This document shows positions 1-7,500 of a stretch of DNA of 13,989 nt, piece by piece. Under the pieces are notes generated by a model. It saw nothing but the letters and a program-made list of their open reading frames with translations. It made no database searches and was not told the DNA's origin. The first letter of the stretch is position 1; each line of letters opens with the position of its first letter. This DNA comes from JBDNDK01 sp046719185 (GTDB taxonomy: Bacteria; Armatimonadota; UBA5829): contig JBDNDK010000048.1 of assembly GCA_046719185.1 (NCBI GenBank), positions 1-13,989 of the forward strand, given 5' to 3'. Position numbers and translations under genes: made by a program.

Positions 1-76
1 CTCGTCCTGAGGAGCAAGCAACATAGCATCTTGTTTGTTGCTAAATTATTATTCTTCACTTCTGCTCAGAATGACA
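1..76. repeat. Interspersed palindromic intergenic repeat (REP/MITE-like)
   Basis: The segment folds as nested inverted repeats. An outer arm around 7-14 (CTGAG-GAG) pairs imperfectly with 62-69 (the CTGCTCAG segment), and an inner perfect 7-bp arm AGCAACA (17-23) pairs with TGTTGCT (36-42). On the reverse strand it reads TGTCATTCTGAGCAGAAG, followed by GTGAAGAA. This resembles the 'GTCATTCTGAG...GAAGAAT' intergenic repeats I recall from many bacterial genomes; that link is from memory. No other copy is seen in this window. It lies before the first gene and could also act as a transcriptional punctuation hairpin. Confidence 0.5.
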
Positions 77-134
77 TAGAAATTATAAAAATTGAGACTG
101 CCTCTTTTGATTATTTAATGGGGGGATCCAGACT

Positions 135-1004
135 TTGAAAGTGTTGGTTACCGGTGCATTAGGGATGCTTGGCAGAATAGTAGTAAAAGACCTTAAAAAA
201 GTCGGTCATGAACCTATTGCAACTGATTGTGCAGATGGCTGCATAATAATGGATATTTGTGATGAAAAGTCTGTATTTGATACTTTTGATAAATACTCCC
301 CTGAAATGGTGATTCATTGTGCTGCAATGACTAATGTTGATGGTTGTGAACAAGATCCTGATAGTGCATATAAAATAAATGCACTAGGATCTATGATTGT
401 TGCTTGTGCATGTGCAAAATATAATGCCACAATGGCTTATGTGAGCACAGATTATGTATTTGATGGGAATAAAGGCACACCATACACTGAATATGATGAA
501 ACAAACCCGACTAGTCATTATGGGGCAAGTAAACTAGCTGGAGAGAGAGCAGTTATAGAAGTATGTCCAAAGCATTTTGTGGTGAGAACATCTTGGCTTT
601 TTGCTCCTCATGGTAAAAACTTTGCAATCACAATGATGAATGCCAGTGAAAAAACAAAAGAGCTAAAAGTGGTTTGTGACCAATTTGGTTCACCAACATA
701 TGCAAAAGATTTATCAAGTTTTCTTGTTGGTCTTGTTGGATTTCCATTGTATGGCATATATCATTATACTAACTCAGGTATGTGTTCTTGGCATGAGTTT
801 GCCAGCACCATATTTGAGAAGGCTGGAAAAACTGATGTGGTTGTGCATCCTATAAAAACAGAGGATTGGCCCACACCAACAAAAAGACCTGAATATTCAG
901 TATTAAGACACTATAAAATGGAACTGCTTGGAAAAGATGATGCTAGAGATTGGAAAGAAGCAGTAACGGAGTTTGTAAAAGAATGGACTACAGCAAAACA
1001 GTAA
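135..1004 (+). CDS. rfbD: dTDP-4-dehydrorhamnose reductase-like NAD(P)-dependent SDR
   Basis: A 289-aa extended short-chain dehydrogenase of the RmlD family, which carries out the last step of dTDP-L-rhamnose synthesis (reduction of dTDP-4-dehydro-L-rhamnose) in the cytoplasm. The sequence has the N-terminal nucleotide-binding loop GALGMLG (residues 7-13), the STDYVFDG strand (104-111) that includes the catalytic Thr/Ser, and the YxxxK pair Tyr129/Lys133 in YGASKLAGE. RTSWLF (151-156) and the C-terminal substrate-binding part with RPEYSVL also fit RmlD. The start is TTG at 135, preceded by a G-rich stretch (121-125) that can act as ribosome binding site. The last 22 bases overlap ileS. No other rhamnose gene is in view, so a related activity on another nucleotide sugar is possible. 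Family is certain; exact substrate is inferred. Confidence 0.85.
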   Translation: MKVLVTGALGMLGRIVVKDLKKVGHEPIATDCADGCIIMDICDEKSVFDTFDKYSPEMVIHCAAMTNVDGCEQDPDSAYKINALGSMIVACACAKYNATMAYVSTDYVFDGNKGTPYTEYDETNPTSHYGASKLAGERAVIEVCPKHFVVRTSWLFAPHGKNFAITMMNASEKTKELKVVCDQFGSPTYAKDLSSFLVGLVGFPLYGIYHYTNSGMCSWHEFASTIFEKAGKTDVVVHPIKTEDWPTPTKRPEYSVLRHYKMELLGKDDARDWKEAVTEFVKEWTTAKQ

Positions 1005-3745
1005 ATCTACCAAAAACAGATTTTCCTATGAAGGCAAATTTGCCTAATAGAGAACCAATATTCCAACAAAAATGGGAAGAGCAGGATATTTATAAAAAAC
1101 TGCTTGAAAGAAAAAACAAAGGTGAATTTGTTCTCCATGATGGACCTCCATATTCTAATGGAAACATCCACATTGGACATGCATTAAATAAGCTTCTTAA
1201 GGATTTTATTATAAGATATCATTCTATGAAAGGCTATAAAACACCATATATTCCCGGATGGGATAATCATGGTTTGCCTATAGAAAACAAAGTTAGTGAA
1301 AATTTCAAAAAGAAGAAACATACTCCGACTGTAATGGAGATGAGATCAGCTTGCAGAGAATATGCTAAAGAATGGATAGATAAACAAAGAGAACAGTTCA
1401 AAAGACTAGGTGTAATTGGAGATTGGGACAATCCATATCTCACAATGAACTATGCCTATGAAGCTGCAATTATCAAAGTATTTGGAGAGCTTGCTGAAAA
1501 AGGATATATCTATCAGGGTTTTAAGCCTATTCACTGGTGCCATAATGATGAAACAGCACTGGCAGAAGCTGAAATTGAATATAATGACCATAAATCTCCA
1601 TCTATATATGTGAGATTTCCATTGGTGACTGATCCTAATGGTTTGTTTGATGATAAAGATAATTCATACACAATCATTTGGACAACTACACCTTGGACAA
1701 TTCCAGCAAATCTTGCAGTGGCTATACACAAAGAATATGAATATAACTTTGTAAAAGTAGATAGTTCAACTTATGTGATAGCAAAAGAACTCACTGAAAA
1801 GACTATGTCTGCTATGGGTGTTGAGTCTTTTGAAGTGTTAAAAACTGTTAAGGGTGAAGAATTAGAAGGTGTAATATTCAAACATCCAATATTTGATAGA
1901 AACTCACCAGTTGTATTTGCTGATTATGTAACACTGGAAGATGGAACAGGTGTTGTGCATACTGCACCTGGTCATGGTAGAGAAGACTTTGAAACAGGCA
2001 AGAGATATGGTCTTGATGTGCTGTGTCCTGTGAATGAGAAAGGTATTTTCACATCTGATGCAGGACAATTTGAAGGTTTGCATATAACAAGAGGTGGAAA
2101 TGATGCTGTAATTGAAGCATTAAAAGAGAAAAATGCCTTGCTTGCAAGTTCAACAATATCACACAGCTATCCTCATTGTTGGAGATGCCATAATCCAGTA
2201 ATGTTCAGAGCAACTGTGCAATGGTTTCTTAAAATTGATCATGATAATCTTAGAGAGAAAATGCTTTCTGAGCTTGATAAAATAACATTTTACCCTAAAG
2301 ATGCCTATAATAGACTCAAAGCTATGATAGAAAACTCACCTGATTGGTGTTTATCAAGACAAAGGTCTTGGGGTGTTGGTATACCTGCATTCTTCTGTGA
2401 GAAATGTGGTGAAGCAATAATATCAAAAGAAGCTATAGATGCAGTGTATAAAGATGCTCTTATAAATGGCTCAGATTCTTGGTTTTCTAAGCCTGCAAAA
2501 GAAATATTGCCAGATGGATTTAGATGTCCTAAGTGTGATGGTGATTCTTTCACAAAAGAAACTGATGTTCTGGATGTATGGTTTGATTCTGGTTCAAGCT
2601 GCAGAGCAGTGTTGGAAGAAAGAGAACATCACAGCTATCCTTGTGATGTATATTGTGAAGGTTCGGACCAACATAGAGGCTGGTTTAATAAATCTTTAGT
2701 AGTTGGAATGGCATCAAAGGGACAATCACCTTTTAAGAATTTGGTAAGTCATGGTTTTGTGTTAGATGCAAATGGCAAAGCAATGAGCAAAAGCCTTGGT
2801 AATGTGATTGCACCTCAGGATGTGATAAAAAATGTTGGTGCAGATGTATTAAGGCTTTTGGTATGTTCAGAAAACTATTTTGAAGATGTTAGAGTTGGTG
2901 ATGAGATAATCACCAGAATTACTGATGCATACAGAAGAATAAGAAATACATTTAGATTTATATTGGGTAATTTAGATGGATTCAATCCAAAGACTGATTA
3001 TGTGGAATATGATGATCTTGAAGAAATAGATAAATATGCATTGCTAAGGCTGCAGGAAATAATTGAATGTGTTGATAATGCATATAAAACGTATGAGTTC
3101 CATAAGGTCTATCATGCCATTCATAATTACTGTGCTGTTGATTTGAGTGGATTTTATATGCATGTAATAAAAGATAGAATGTATACTTCTGGTGCAGAAT
3201 GGCAAATTAGGAAATCTGCTCAAACAGTATTATTTGAAATAGGGACAGCCCTTGCAAGGCTTGTTGCCCCTGTGCTTATACATACTGCTGAGGAAGTATG
3301 GAGCTTTTTGCCGGATGATGGTAAAGTTGAAAGTGTATTATTATCAGACTTCCCTAAAGTTAATGATAAATATATAAATAATGATTTGAAAAAAGATTGG
3401 GAGATGGTGATTGAGGTTAGAGAAAAAGTGTTGCTTGCTGTTGAGCAATGCAAAAATTCTGGTTCAATTAAATCTCCACTTGAAAGCAAAGTGATAATTA
3501 ACTTACCTGAGAAATACTATAATGCATTGAATAAGTTATCTGATAGTAAATATGTATATAATCTGCCTTCAATATTTGTAGTTTCACAGGTGGAACTGAG
3601 AAATTCTGATATAAAAGAACCTGAAGTTGAAGTGAGAGTTCCTTTGGGCATGAAATGTGAAAGATGCTGGCTGGTGTTGGAATCTGTTGGAACAAATGAA
3701 ACTCATCCAACATTATGCAGCAGATGTACTGAGGCTGTTAGTTAA
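983..3745 (+). CDS. ileS: Isoleucine-tRNA ligase
   Basis: Class I aminoacyl-tRNA synthetase that charges tRNA-Ile, full length at 920 aa. The ATP-binding HIGH motif is at residues 63-66 (NIHIGHA). The editing (CP1) domain has TTTPWTIPANLAVA and GTGVVHTAPGHGREDF. The catalytic core shows WCLSRQRSWGVGIP, a CxxC...CxxC insertion and DVLDVWFDSGSS. The KMSKS loop is AMSKS (600-604), with Ala for the first Lys. The anticodon-binding domain follows, and a C-terminal zinc finger uses Cys892, Cys895, Cys912 and Cys915 (CERCW...CSRC). I chose ATG at 983 (MDYSKTVNLPKT) rather than an ATG at 950: the protein then starts like known IleS, and a GGAG (968-971) lies upstream. The gene overlaps the preceding gene by 22 nt and is followed 25 nt later by the DksA-like gene. 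Confidence 0.97.
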   Translation: MDYSKTVNLPKTDFPMKANLPNREPIFQQKWEEQDIYKKLLERKNKGEFVLHDGPPYSNGNIHIGHALNKLLKDFIIRYHSMKGYKTPYIPGWDNHGLPIENKVSENFKKKKHTPTVMEMRSACREYAKEWIDKQREQFKRLGVIGDWDNPYLTMNYAYEAAIIKVFGELAEKGYIYQGFKPIHWCHNDETALAEAEIEYNDHKSPSIYVRFPLVTDPNGLFDDKDNSYTIIWTTTPWTIPANLAVAIHKEYEYNFVKVDSSTYVIAKELTEKTMSAMGVESFEVLKTVKGEELEGVIFKHPIFDRNSPVVFADYVTLEDGTGVVHTAPGHGREDFETGKRYGLDVLCPVNEKGIFTSDAGQFEGLHITRGGNDAVIEALKEKNALLASSTISHSYPHCWRCHNPVMFRATVQWFLKIDHDNLREKMLSELDKITFYPKDAYNRLKAMIENSPDWCLSRQRSWGVGIPAFFCEKCGEAIISKEAIDAVYKDALINGSDSWFSKPAKEILPDGFRCPKCDGDSFTKETDVLDVWFDSGSSCRAVLEEREHHSYPCDVYCEGSDQHRGWFNKSLVVGMASKGQSPFKNLVSHGFVLDANGKAMSKSLGNVIAPQDVIKNVGADVLRLLVCSENYFEDVRVGDEIITRITDAYRRIRNTFRFILGNLDGFNPKTDYVEYDDLEEIDKYALLRLQEIIECVDNAYKTYEFHKVYHAIHNYCAVDLSGFYMHVIKDRMYTSGAEWQIRKSAQTVLFEIGTALARLVAPVLIHTAEEVWSFLPDDGKVESVLLSDFPKVNDKYINNDLKKDWEMVIEVREKVLLAVEQCKNSGSIKSPLESKVIINLPEKYYNALNKLSDSKYVYNLPSIFVVSQVELRNSDIKEPEVEVRVPLGMKCERCWLVLESVGTNETHPTLCSRCTEAVS

Positions 3746-3770
3746 AGGCCTCTAATAAGGAGATAAATAA

Positions 3771-4112
3771 ATGGCTGAGCTTGATATAAATGCAATAAAA
3801 ACAAAGTTATTAGAAGAGAAAGCCAAACTTGAGCAAAATATAAAAAAACATAATGCAGAAGCCTTGCTTGATGAAAGTGAACTTGCAGATTATGATAATC
3901 ACCCTGCAGACTCTGCAACTTCTACATTTGATAGAACAAAATCAATGGCACTAAGCACAAATGAAAAACAAATGCTAGAGCAAATAGATAGAGCATTGCA
4001 AAAAATTGAAGAAGGCACTTATGGAAAATGTGATAAATGCAATGCTGATGTAAATCCTGAAAGACTTGAAATATTACCTTGGGCAACTATATGCATAAAT
4101 TGTACAGAGTAA
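3771..4112 (+). CDS. DksA/TraR family C4 zinc-finger protein
   Basis: A 113-aa protein: an N-terminal helical hairpin (about residues 5-80), a DNHPADSAT motif (42-50) typical of the DksA/YteA group, and a C-terminal C4 zinc finger with Cys87, Cys90, Cys108 and Cys111 (CDKC-x17-CINC). DksA-type proteins bind RNA polymerase through the secondary channel and modulate transcription, in some bacteria together with ppGpp. It is shorter than E. coli DksA (151 aa), and the sequence between the helices and the finger is compact. Acidic residues are present near the predicted coiled-coil tip, but I cannot say whether they match the DksA tip. AAGGAG (3757-3762) precedes the ATG by 8 nt. It sits between ileS and lspA in one operon. 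Family is certain; its exact target is not known. Confidence 0.88.
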   Translation: MAELDINAIKTKLLEEKAKLEQNIKKHNAEALLDESELADYDNHPADSATSTFDRTKSMALSTNEKQMLEQIDRALQKIEEGTYGKCDKCNADVNPERLEILPWATICINCTE

Positions 4113-4119
4113 AAATAAT

Positions 4120-4635
4120 ATGACAAATGAAATAAGCAAAAAGACTGCGGCAGGTGTGTTTTATGCATCTGCCATAATTCTTCTTATATTAGACCAAATA
4201 ACAAAATATATTGCAAGAGCAACTCTCACAGAAGGAAGAGTGATAACTGTTATTCCAAATTTGCTTGAGTTTAAGCTTAGTTTTAATACTGGAGCTGCTT
4301 TTGGAATAATGCCTAGCTGGGGACCTTTGTTTGCTATTGCTGCCATTTTAGCGATTTATTTTATACTTAGACTAAGACACAGCCAACCACAATCAAAAGC
4401 ATTGTCTATTGGAATGGGAATATTGATGGGTGGAGCTATTGGAAATATTATAGATAGAATATTTACTCCACAAAAAGCTGTTACAGATTTTATTGCAATT
4501 TTTATTGAAACATCTGGAAGAAGACAAGAATGGCCTAATTTCAATATAGCTGATGCTGGTATTGTGATTGGTGCTATTATGATGATTTTTCTAATTAAAA
4601 GAAACAATACAACTTGTGAATGTAAGGAGGATTAA
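4120..4635 (+). CDS. lspA: Lipoprotein signal peptidase (signal peptidase II)
   Basis: A 171-aa inner-membrane aspartyl protease that removes signal peptides from prolipoproteins after Lgt has lipidated the lipobox Cys. Four hydrophobic segments are visible (about residues 12-30, 65-83, 95-112, 143-160). Family blocks are LDQITK (24-29), FNTGAAFG (55-62), GNIIDR (108-113), VTDF (121-124) and FNIAD (141-145). The catalytic aspartates should be Asp123 and Asp145. A short insert (about 125-140, TSGRRQEWPN) lies between them. The ribosome binding site is weak: only AGAG at 4106-4109, inside the end of the preceding gene, which stops 7 nt upstream. Translational coupling to the DksA-like gene is therefore likely. 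Only the start codon is uncertain. Confidence 0.95.
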   Translation: MTNEISKKTAAGVFYASAIILLILDQITKYIARATLTEGRVITVIPNLLEFKLSFNTGAAFGIMPSWGPLFAIAAILAIYFILRLRHSQPQSKALSIGMGILMGGAIGNIIDRIFTPQKAVTDFIAIFIETSGRRQEWPNFNIADAGIVIGAIMMIFLIKRNNTTCECKED

Positions 4636-5382
4636 ATGAAGCCTGTATTATTTGAGGTATTAGGTTTTCCTATACATTCCTATGGGTTAATGCTAGCCAT
4701 AGGATTTCTGCTTGGTATTTGGAAAGCATTAAAAAGCAATGAGAAATACAAAATCAGTAAAGACAATGTTTATGATTTATGCTTGATATGTTTAGTGTCA
4801 GGAATTTTAGGTTCAAGACTAGTATATATTCTTCTAAATCTTCAAACAGAAAGCTTCAGTAAGTTTTTTGTGTTATGGCAAGGTGGATTAAGTTTTCATG
4901 GTGGATTAGCTCTTGCTTTGCTTGCAGGCTATATATATACAAAAAGAAAAAATATATCATTTCTCACATGTGGTGATTTGTTTGCACCTGCTGTAGCTAT
5001 CGGTTATGCTGTAACAAGGATTGGCTGTTTTTTGAATGGCTGCTGTTATGGAGCACCGTGCAGTTTGCCTTGGGCAGTGAGATTCAATGAATTCGGCACT
5101 CTCACTCCCCCATCCCATCCCACACAAATATATGCAATGATAGCTAATTTTATAATTGCTATTATATTATCTATTGTTCAGAAAAAAGACCATGAACATG
5201 GATATGTTTTTATATTGTGGATAGGGTTATATGGAGTTTATAGATTTATAAATGAGTTTTTTAGGAAAGGATATAGTGCAGAAGTATTTGCAGGTGGAAT
5301 AACAGAAGCTCAAGTTATAAGCATAATAATGATTGTTATTTCAGCTTTTGTTTTATTGTTAAAATACAAAAAAACAAGATAA
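4636..5382 (+). CDS. lgt: Prolipoprotein diacylglyceryl transferase
   Basis: A 248-aa integral membrane enzyme that transfers diacylglycerol from phosphatidylglycerol to the lipobox cysteine of prolipoproteins, the step before LspA. Visible family features: N-terminal HSYGLMLAIGFLLG, WQGGLSFHGG (81-90, with the conserved His88), the signature RIGCFLNGCCYG (128-139) with Arg128, HPTQIYA (161-167) and YRFINEFFR (202-210). About seven hydrophobic segments can be counted. The ATG begins immediately after the lspA stop codon, and AAGGAGG (4624-4630) lies inside the end of lspA, so the two are translated as a coupled lspA-lgt pair acting on the same substrates. It is the last gene of the forward operon; a hairpin terminator follows at once. 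Confidence 0.96.
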   Translation: MKPVLFEVLGFPIHSYGLMLAIGFLLGIWKALKSNEKYKISKDNVYDLCLICLVSGILGSRLVYILLNLQTESFSKFFVLWQGGLSFHGGLALALLAGYIYTKRKNISFLTCGDLFAPAVAIGYAVTRIGCFLNGCCYGAPCSLPWAVRFNEFGTLTPPSHPTQIYAMIANFIIAIILSIVQKKDHEHGYVFILWIGLYGVYRFINEFFRKGYSAEVFAGGITEAQVISIIMIVISAFVLLLKYKKTR

Positions 5383-5385
5383 ACA

Positions 5386-5416
5386 AAAAGCATAATCCCG
5401 AGCAGATTATGCTTTT
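5386..5416. terminator. Bidirectional intrinsic terminator between lgt and the PEP-CTERM gene
   Basis: A perfect 12-bp stem, AAAAGCATAATC (5386-5397) with GATTATGCTTTT (5405-5416), closes a 7-nt loop. The arms end in A and T runs, so it works as a terminator on both strands. It starts 4 nt after the lgt stop and lies 24 nt beyond the stop of the convergent gene. Confidence 0.9.
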
Positions 5417-5440
5417 CTAAATAATCAGACTTAAGTTAAT

Positions 5441-6064
5441 TTATTTTCTTCTTAGTCTGATATATCCAGCTAAACCGCTGACACCTGCAAGCAACGCAAC
5501 AACACTTGATGGCTCTGGAACATAAGGAACTTCACCAAGAATTGAGTGAGCAATAGCTCCATCTGCACCACCAACATTTAGGTATCCTTTTTGCCAATAA
5601 GGAAGATCAGTAAGGAAGCTAACTTCAAATCTTCTGTATTCTCCCTCATTAGCAGCAGTGATATCCCATCTGCCTATAGCATTGCCGCCGATATTGGTTT
5701 CAGTGATGATAGGAATAGGCTGCCAATCACCGTTCCAAACATAATCAAATGGATTGGTTCCGGCACCTGAGCCTGTTTCCCATCTACCAGTGTAATCCCA
5801 ATATCTTTCACCGGGATTTTTGATTGATAAGACATTACCGTCATCAGTTGTTGCAAATCTAACTGTTGTAAAGTAAACAGGATCTTGTGGAACAGCTTCA
5901 TTACCGTGCCAGAAAAGATATGTCCATCTCCAGTATGGTCCTTCAGCTGTTCTTGTGATTTGCACATGGCCATCTAATGTGCTGTAAACTCCCCATGTTT
6001 GAGCATAAGAAGTTGCAGCAAATGCCATTAAAAGAACTACAAGAAATACACGAAGTAATTTCAT
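5441..6064 (-). CDS. PEP-CTERM sorting-domain surface protein
   Basis: A 207-aa exported protein. A Sec signal peptide covers residues 1 to about 22 (MKLLRV, a hydrophobic core, then AATSYAQ). The mature part is rich in Trp, Tyr and Gly (for example YWRWTYLFW) and has no cysteine, which suggests a beta-rich extracellular domain of unknown function. The C-terminus has the PEP-CTERM layout: VPEPSS, a hydrophobic helix, then RLRRK. Such tails are recognised by exosortases (EpsH/XrtA type), which process the protein for export to the envelope or exopolysaccharide. I chose ATG at 6064 over an upstream in-frame TTG at 6070 because AAGGAG (6074-6079) is 9 nt from the ATG and only 3 nt from the TTG. 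The gene is monocistronic. By eye it is richer in G+C than its neighbours. No exosortase is in the window. Confidence 0.85.
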   Translation of the reverse strand: MKLLRVFLVVLLMAFAATSYAQTWGVYSTLDGHVQITRTAEGPYWRWTYLFWHGNEAVPQDPVYFTTVRFATTDDGNVLSIKNPGERYWDYTGRWETGSGAGTNPFDYVWNGDWQPIPIITETNIGGNAIGRWDITAANEGEYRRFEVSFLTDLPYWQKGYLNVGGADGAIAHSILGEVPYVPEPSSVVALLAGVSGLAGYIRLRRK

Positions 6065-6087
6065 ATACAATTACTCCTTCCCTTTTT

Positions 6088-6115
6088 CTGCAAATTTACT
6101 GCTCGGCTGCAAATT
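6088..6115. repeat. 9-bp direct repeat in the PEP-CTERM leader
   Basis: CTGCAAATT occurs twice, at 6088-6096 and 6107-6115, spaced 19 bp start to start. It lies in the untranslated leader just upstream of the ribosome binding site. Two phased copies could be a protein-binding site or a leader RNA element; nothing in the sequence decides this. Confidence 0.4.
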
Positions 6116-6214
6116 GCATTTTTTGACAACCCGCCACCTCAGCATATTTTTATTACTTAAATAGGCCAGGTGTAACAAATAAATCTGCATCGATGTAGCA
6201 AGGCATCTATTTTT

Positions 6215-6243
6215 AGTATGTATCAAAAATTATGCCATGTCAA
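6215..6243 (-). promoter_or_regulatory. Probable sigma70-type promoter of the PEP-CTERM gene
   Basis: On the reverse strand a consensus -35 box TTGACA (6243-6238) is followed by a 17-nt spacer and CATACT (6220-6215, 4 of 6 matches to TATAAT). A transcript would start near 6208 and have a leader of roughly 140 nt. The rest of the 299-nt gap 6065-6363 is AT-rich; I saw no ORF or clear terminator for the upstream transporter gene. Confidence 0.55.
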
Positions 6244-6363
6244 TTATTATTCATATTAATTTTCTCTTACATAAGATAATATTGCCCATTCTTAATAATG
6301 TTAAACTAATATTATAGTTCTATATCATATTTTTTGAACTCACATTAAGTAATATTAACAGTT

Positions 6364-7329
6364 TTATGTGGTAGGCTCTCCAAAAATCTTATTTGTAAAT
6401 TTTACATACCAAGCAGCAGACTGCACTTGAATAATATATGCAAGTGATATTATAATTGCTATCTGTGAACCATTCTCACCAAATGCTGTCATTGCAATTG
6501 CTAGAGCTATTGAAAGATTTCTCATAACAGTTCCATATACTAACGCAATAGCATCTTCTCTAGTAAATAAATATTTTCCAATAAATGTGCTTAGTATAAA
6601 ATTGAATGCATATATAATAGCAAGTGGAATAATAAAAGAAATTAAAATTGCTGGATTTGAAAGTATCGTATCAGATCTTAATGCCATTGCAACAAAGACA
6701 ATTCCTAAAACACCAATAGTAGAAAACAATGGGAATTTCATTTTGATATCTTTATTATATATTTCATTGCCTACTTTTTTGATTATAATAGCCTTAGTTG
6801 CAATTCCTAAAACCATTGGCAAAAAAACAACCACTATAATCTGTTGAAAAATACTAGCTAAGGGAATTTCAATTACAGCTCCCATAAGCCATTTGGCATA
6901 TAATGGAGTCATAATTGAACCTAATATAAGTCCAACAACAGTCATTTTAATTGCAGCATTTATATTGCCTTTTGCAAAACCTGTCCAAGAGATAGTCATT
7001 CCGCTAGTTGGGAGCAAGGATGTAAGCAATAATCCAAGCCTTATGAGAGGCAAATCCTTAAAAAATAAGAGACCTATCCCAAATGCAACAAATGGTATAA
7101 TTGCAAAATTGATAAGTTGTGTTACTGTTTGCAGTTTAACTCCATCTTTTGAAAGTAATTTTTTGAACTGAAGATTCACCATCATTGGATAAACCATTAG
7201 AAAGGTTAGCGGTATTATTGTTATTTTAAGAAATGAAGGATCAAAAAAAATCCAAACATAATTCCTAATATCATAGATATTGGTATTGACCAAATAAGCT
7301 GTTTTTGTATTAGGGATAAAAATTTCCAC
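6364..7329 (-). CDS. BASS-superfamily transporter, ACR3-like but cysteine-free
   Basis: A 321-aa polytopic membrane protein with about nine to ten hydrophobic segments and the fold blocks of the bile acid/arsenite/riboflavin transporter superfamily (SBF/ACR3, PF01758). The blocks include FLMVYPMMVNLQFKKL (43-58), LPTSGMTISWTGFAKGN (106-122) and YGTVMRNLSIALAIAM. It looks closest to proteins annotated as arsenic resistance protein. ACR3 arsenite exporters depend on a conserved cysteine in the fourth membrane segment, but this protein has no cysteine at all and shows PTSG in the likely region. The substrate is therefore open: another anion, an organic acid, or sodium-coupled uptake. The start is GTG at 7329, because AGGAG (7340-7344) is 10 nt upstream and the overlapping ATG at 7331 is in another frame. 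It is a single gene divergent from mgtE. Confidence 0.72.
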   Translation of the reverse strand: MEIFIPNTKTAYLVNTNIYDIRNYVWIFFDPSFLKITIIPLTFLMVYPMMVNLQFKKLLSKDGVKLQTVTQLINFAIIPFVAFGIGLLFFKDLPLIRLGLLLTSLLPTSGMTISWTGFAKGNINAAIKMTVVGLILGSIMTPLYAKWLMGAVIEIPLASIFQQIIVVVFLPMVLGIATKAIIIKKVGNEIYNKDIKMKFPLFSTIGVLGIVFVAMALRSDTILSNPAILISFIIPLAIIYAFNFILSTFIGKYLFTREDAIALVYGTVMRNLSIALAIAMTAFGENGSQIAIIISLAYIIQVQSAAWYVKFTNKIFGEPTT

Positions 7330-7383
7330 ATAATAAAAACTCCTGAGTTTATTATTTATATGTTACCTACACCTATATATAAT

Positions 7384-7412
7384 ATATTATGCACTAATAT
7401 AAGCTCATGCAA
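7384..7412 (-). promoter_or_regulatory. Possible promoter of the BASS transporter gene
   Basis: On the reverse strand TTGCAT (7412-7407), a 17-nt spacer and TAATAT (7389-7384) form a weak sigma70-like promoter. It is about 55 nt upstream of the GTG start, in a very AT-rich region, so chance matches are likely. Confidence 0.35.
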
Positions 7413-7465
7413 ACATTTTAGTATCTATTTTGCATTATAATTTTCTTAAGTTAAGGAATATAGTA

Positions 7466-7494
7466 TTGACAGTTCAACTCAATAGTGCAATAAT
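7466..7494 (+). promoter_or_regulatory. Promoter of mgtE
   Basis: A perfect -35 box TTGACA (7466-7471) is followed by a 17-nt spacer and AATAAT (7489-7494, 5 of 6). A TG at 7486-7487 gives an extended -10 element. Transcription should begin near 7501, leaving a leader of about 320 nt before the mgtE start codon. Confidence 0.7.
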
Positions 7495-7500
7495 GCTATG

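Noticed and set aside
92..119. Promoter TTGAGA-N16-TTTAAT before the rfbD-like gene
   Set aside because: Transcription would start at the ribosome binding site itself, and the region is AT-rich enough for chance matches.
950..982. Upstream ATG adding 11 residues to IleS
   Set aside because: The extension lies deep inside the preceding gene, does not look like an IleS N-terminus, and a better placed GGAG precedes the ATG at 983.
6587..6847. 86-codon forward ORF inside the BASS transporter gene
   Set aside because: It is the antisense shadow of a membrane protein gene, with no ribosome binding site and no family resemblance.
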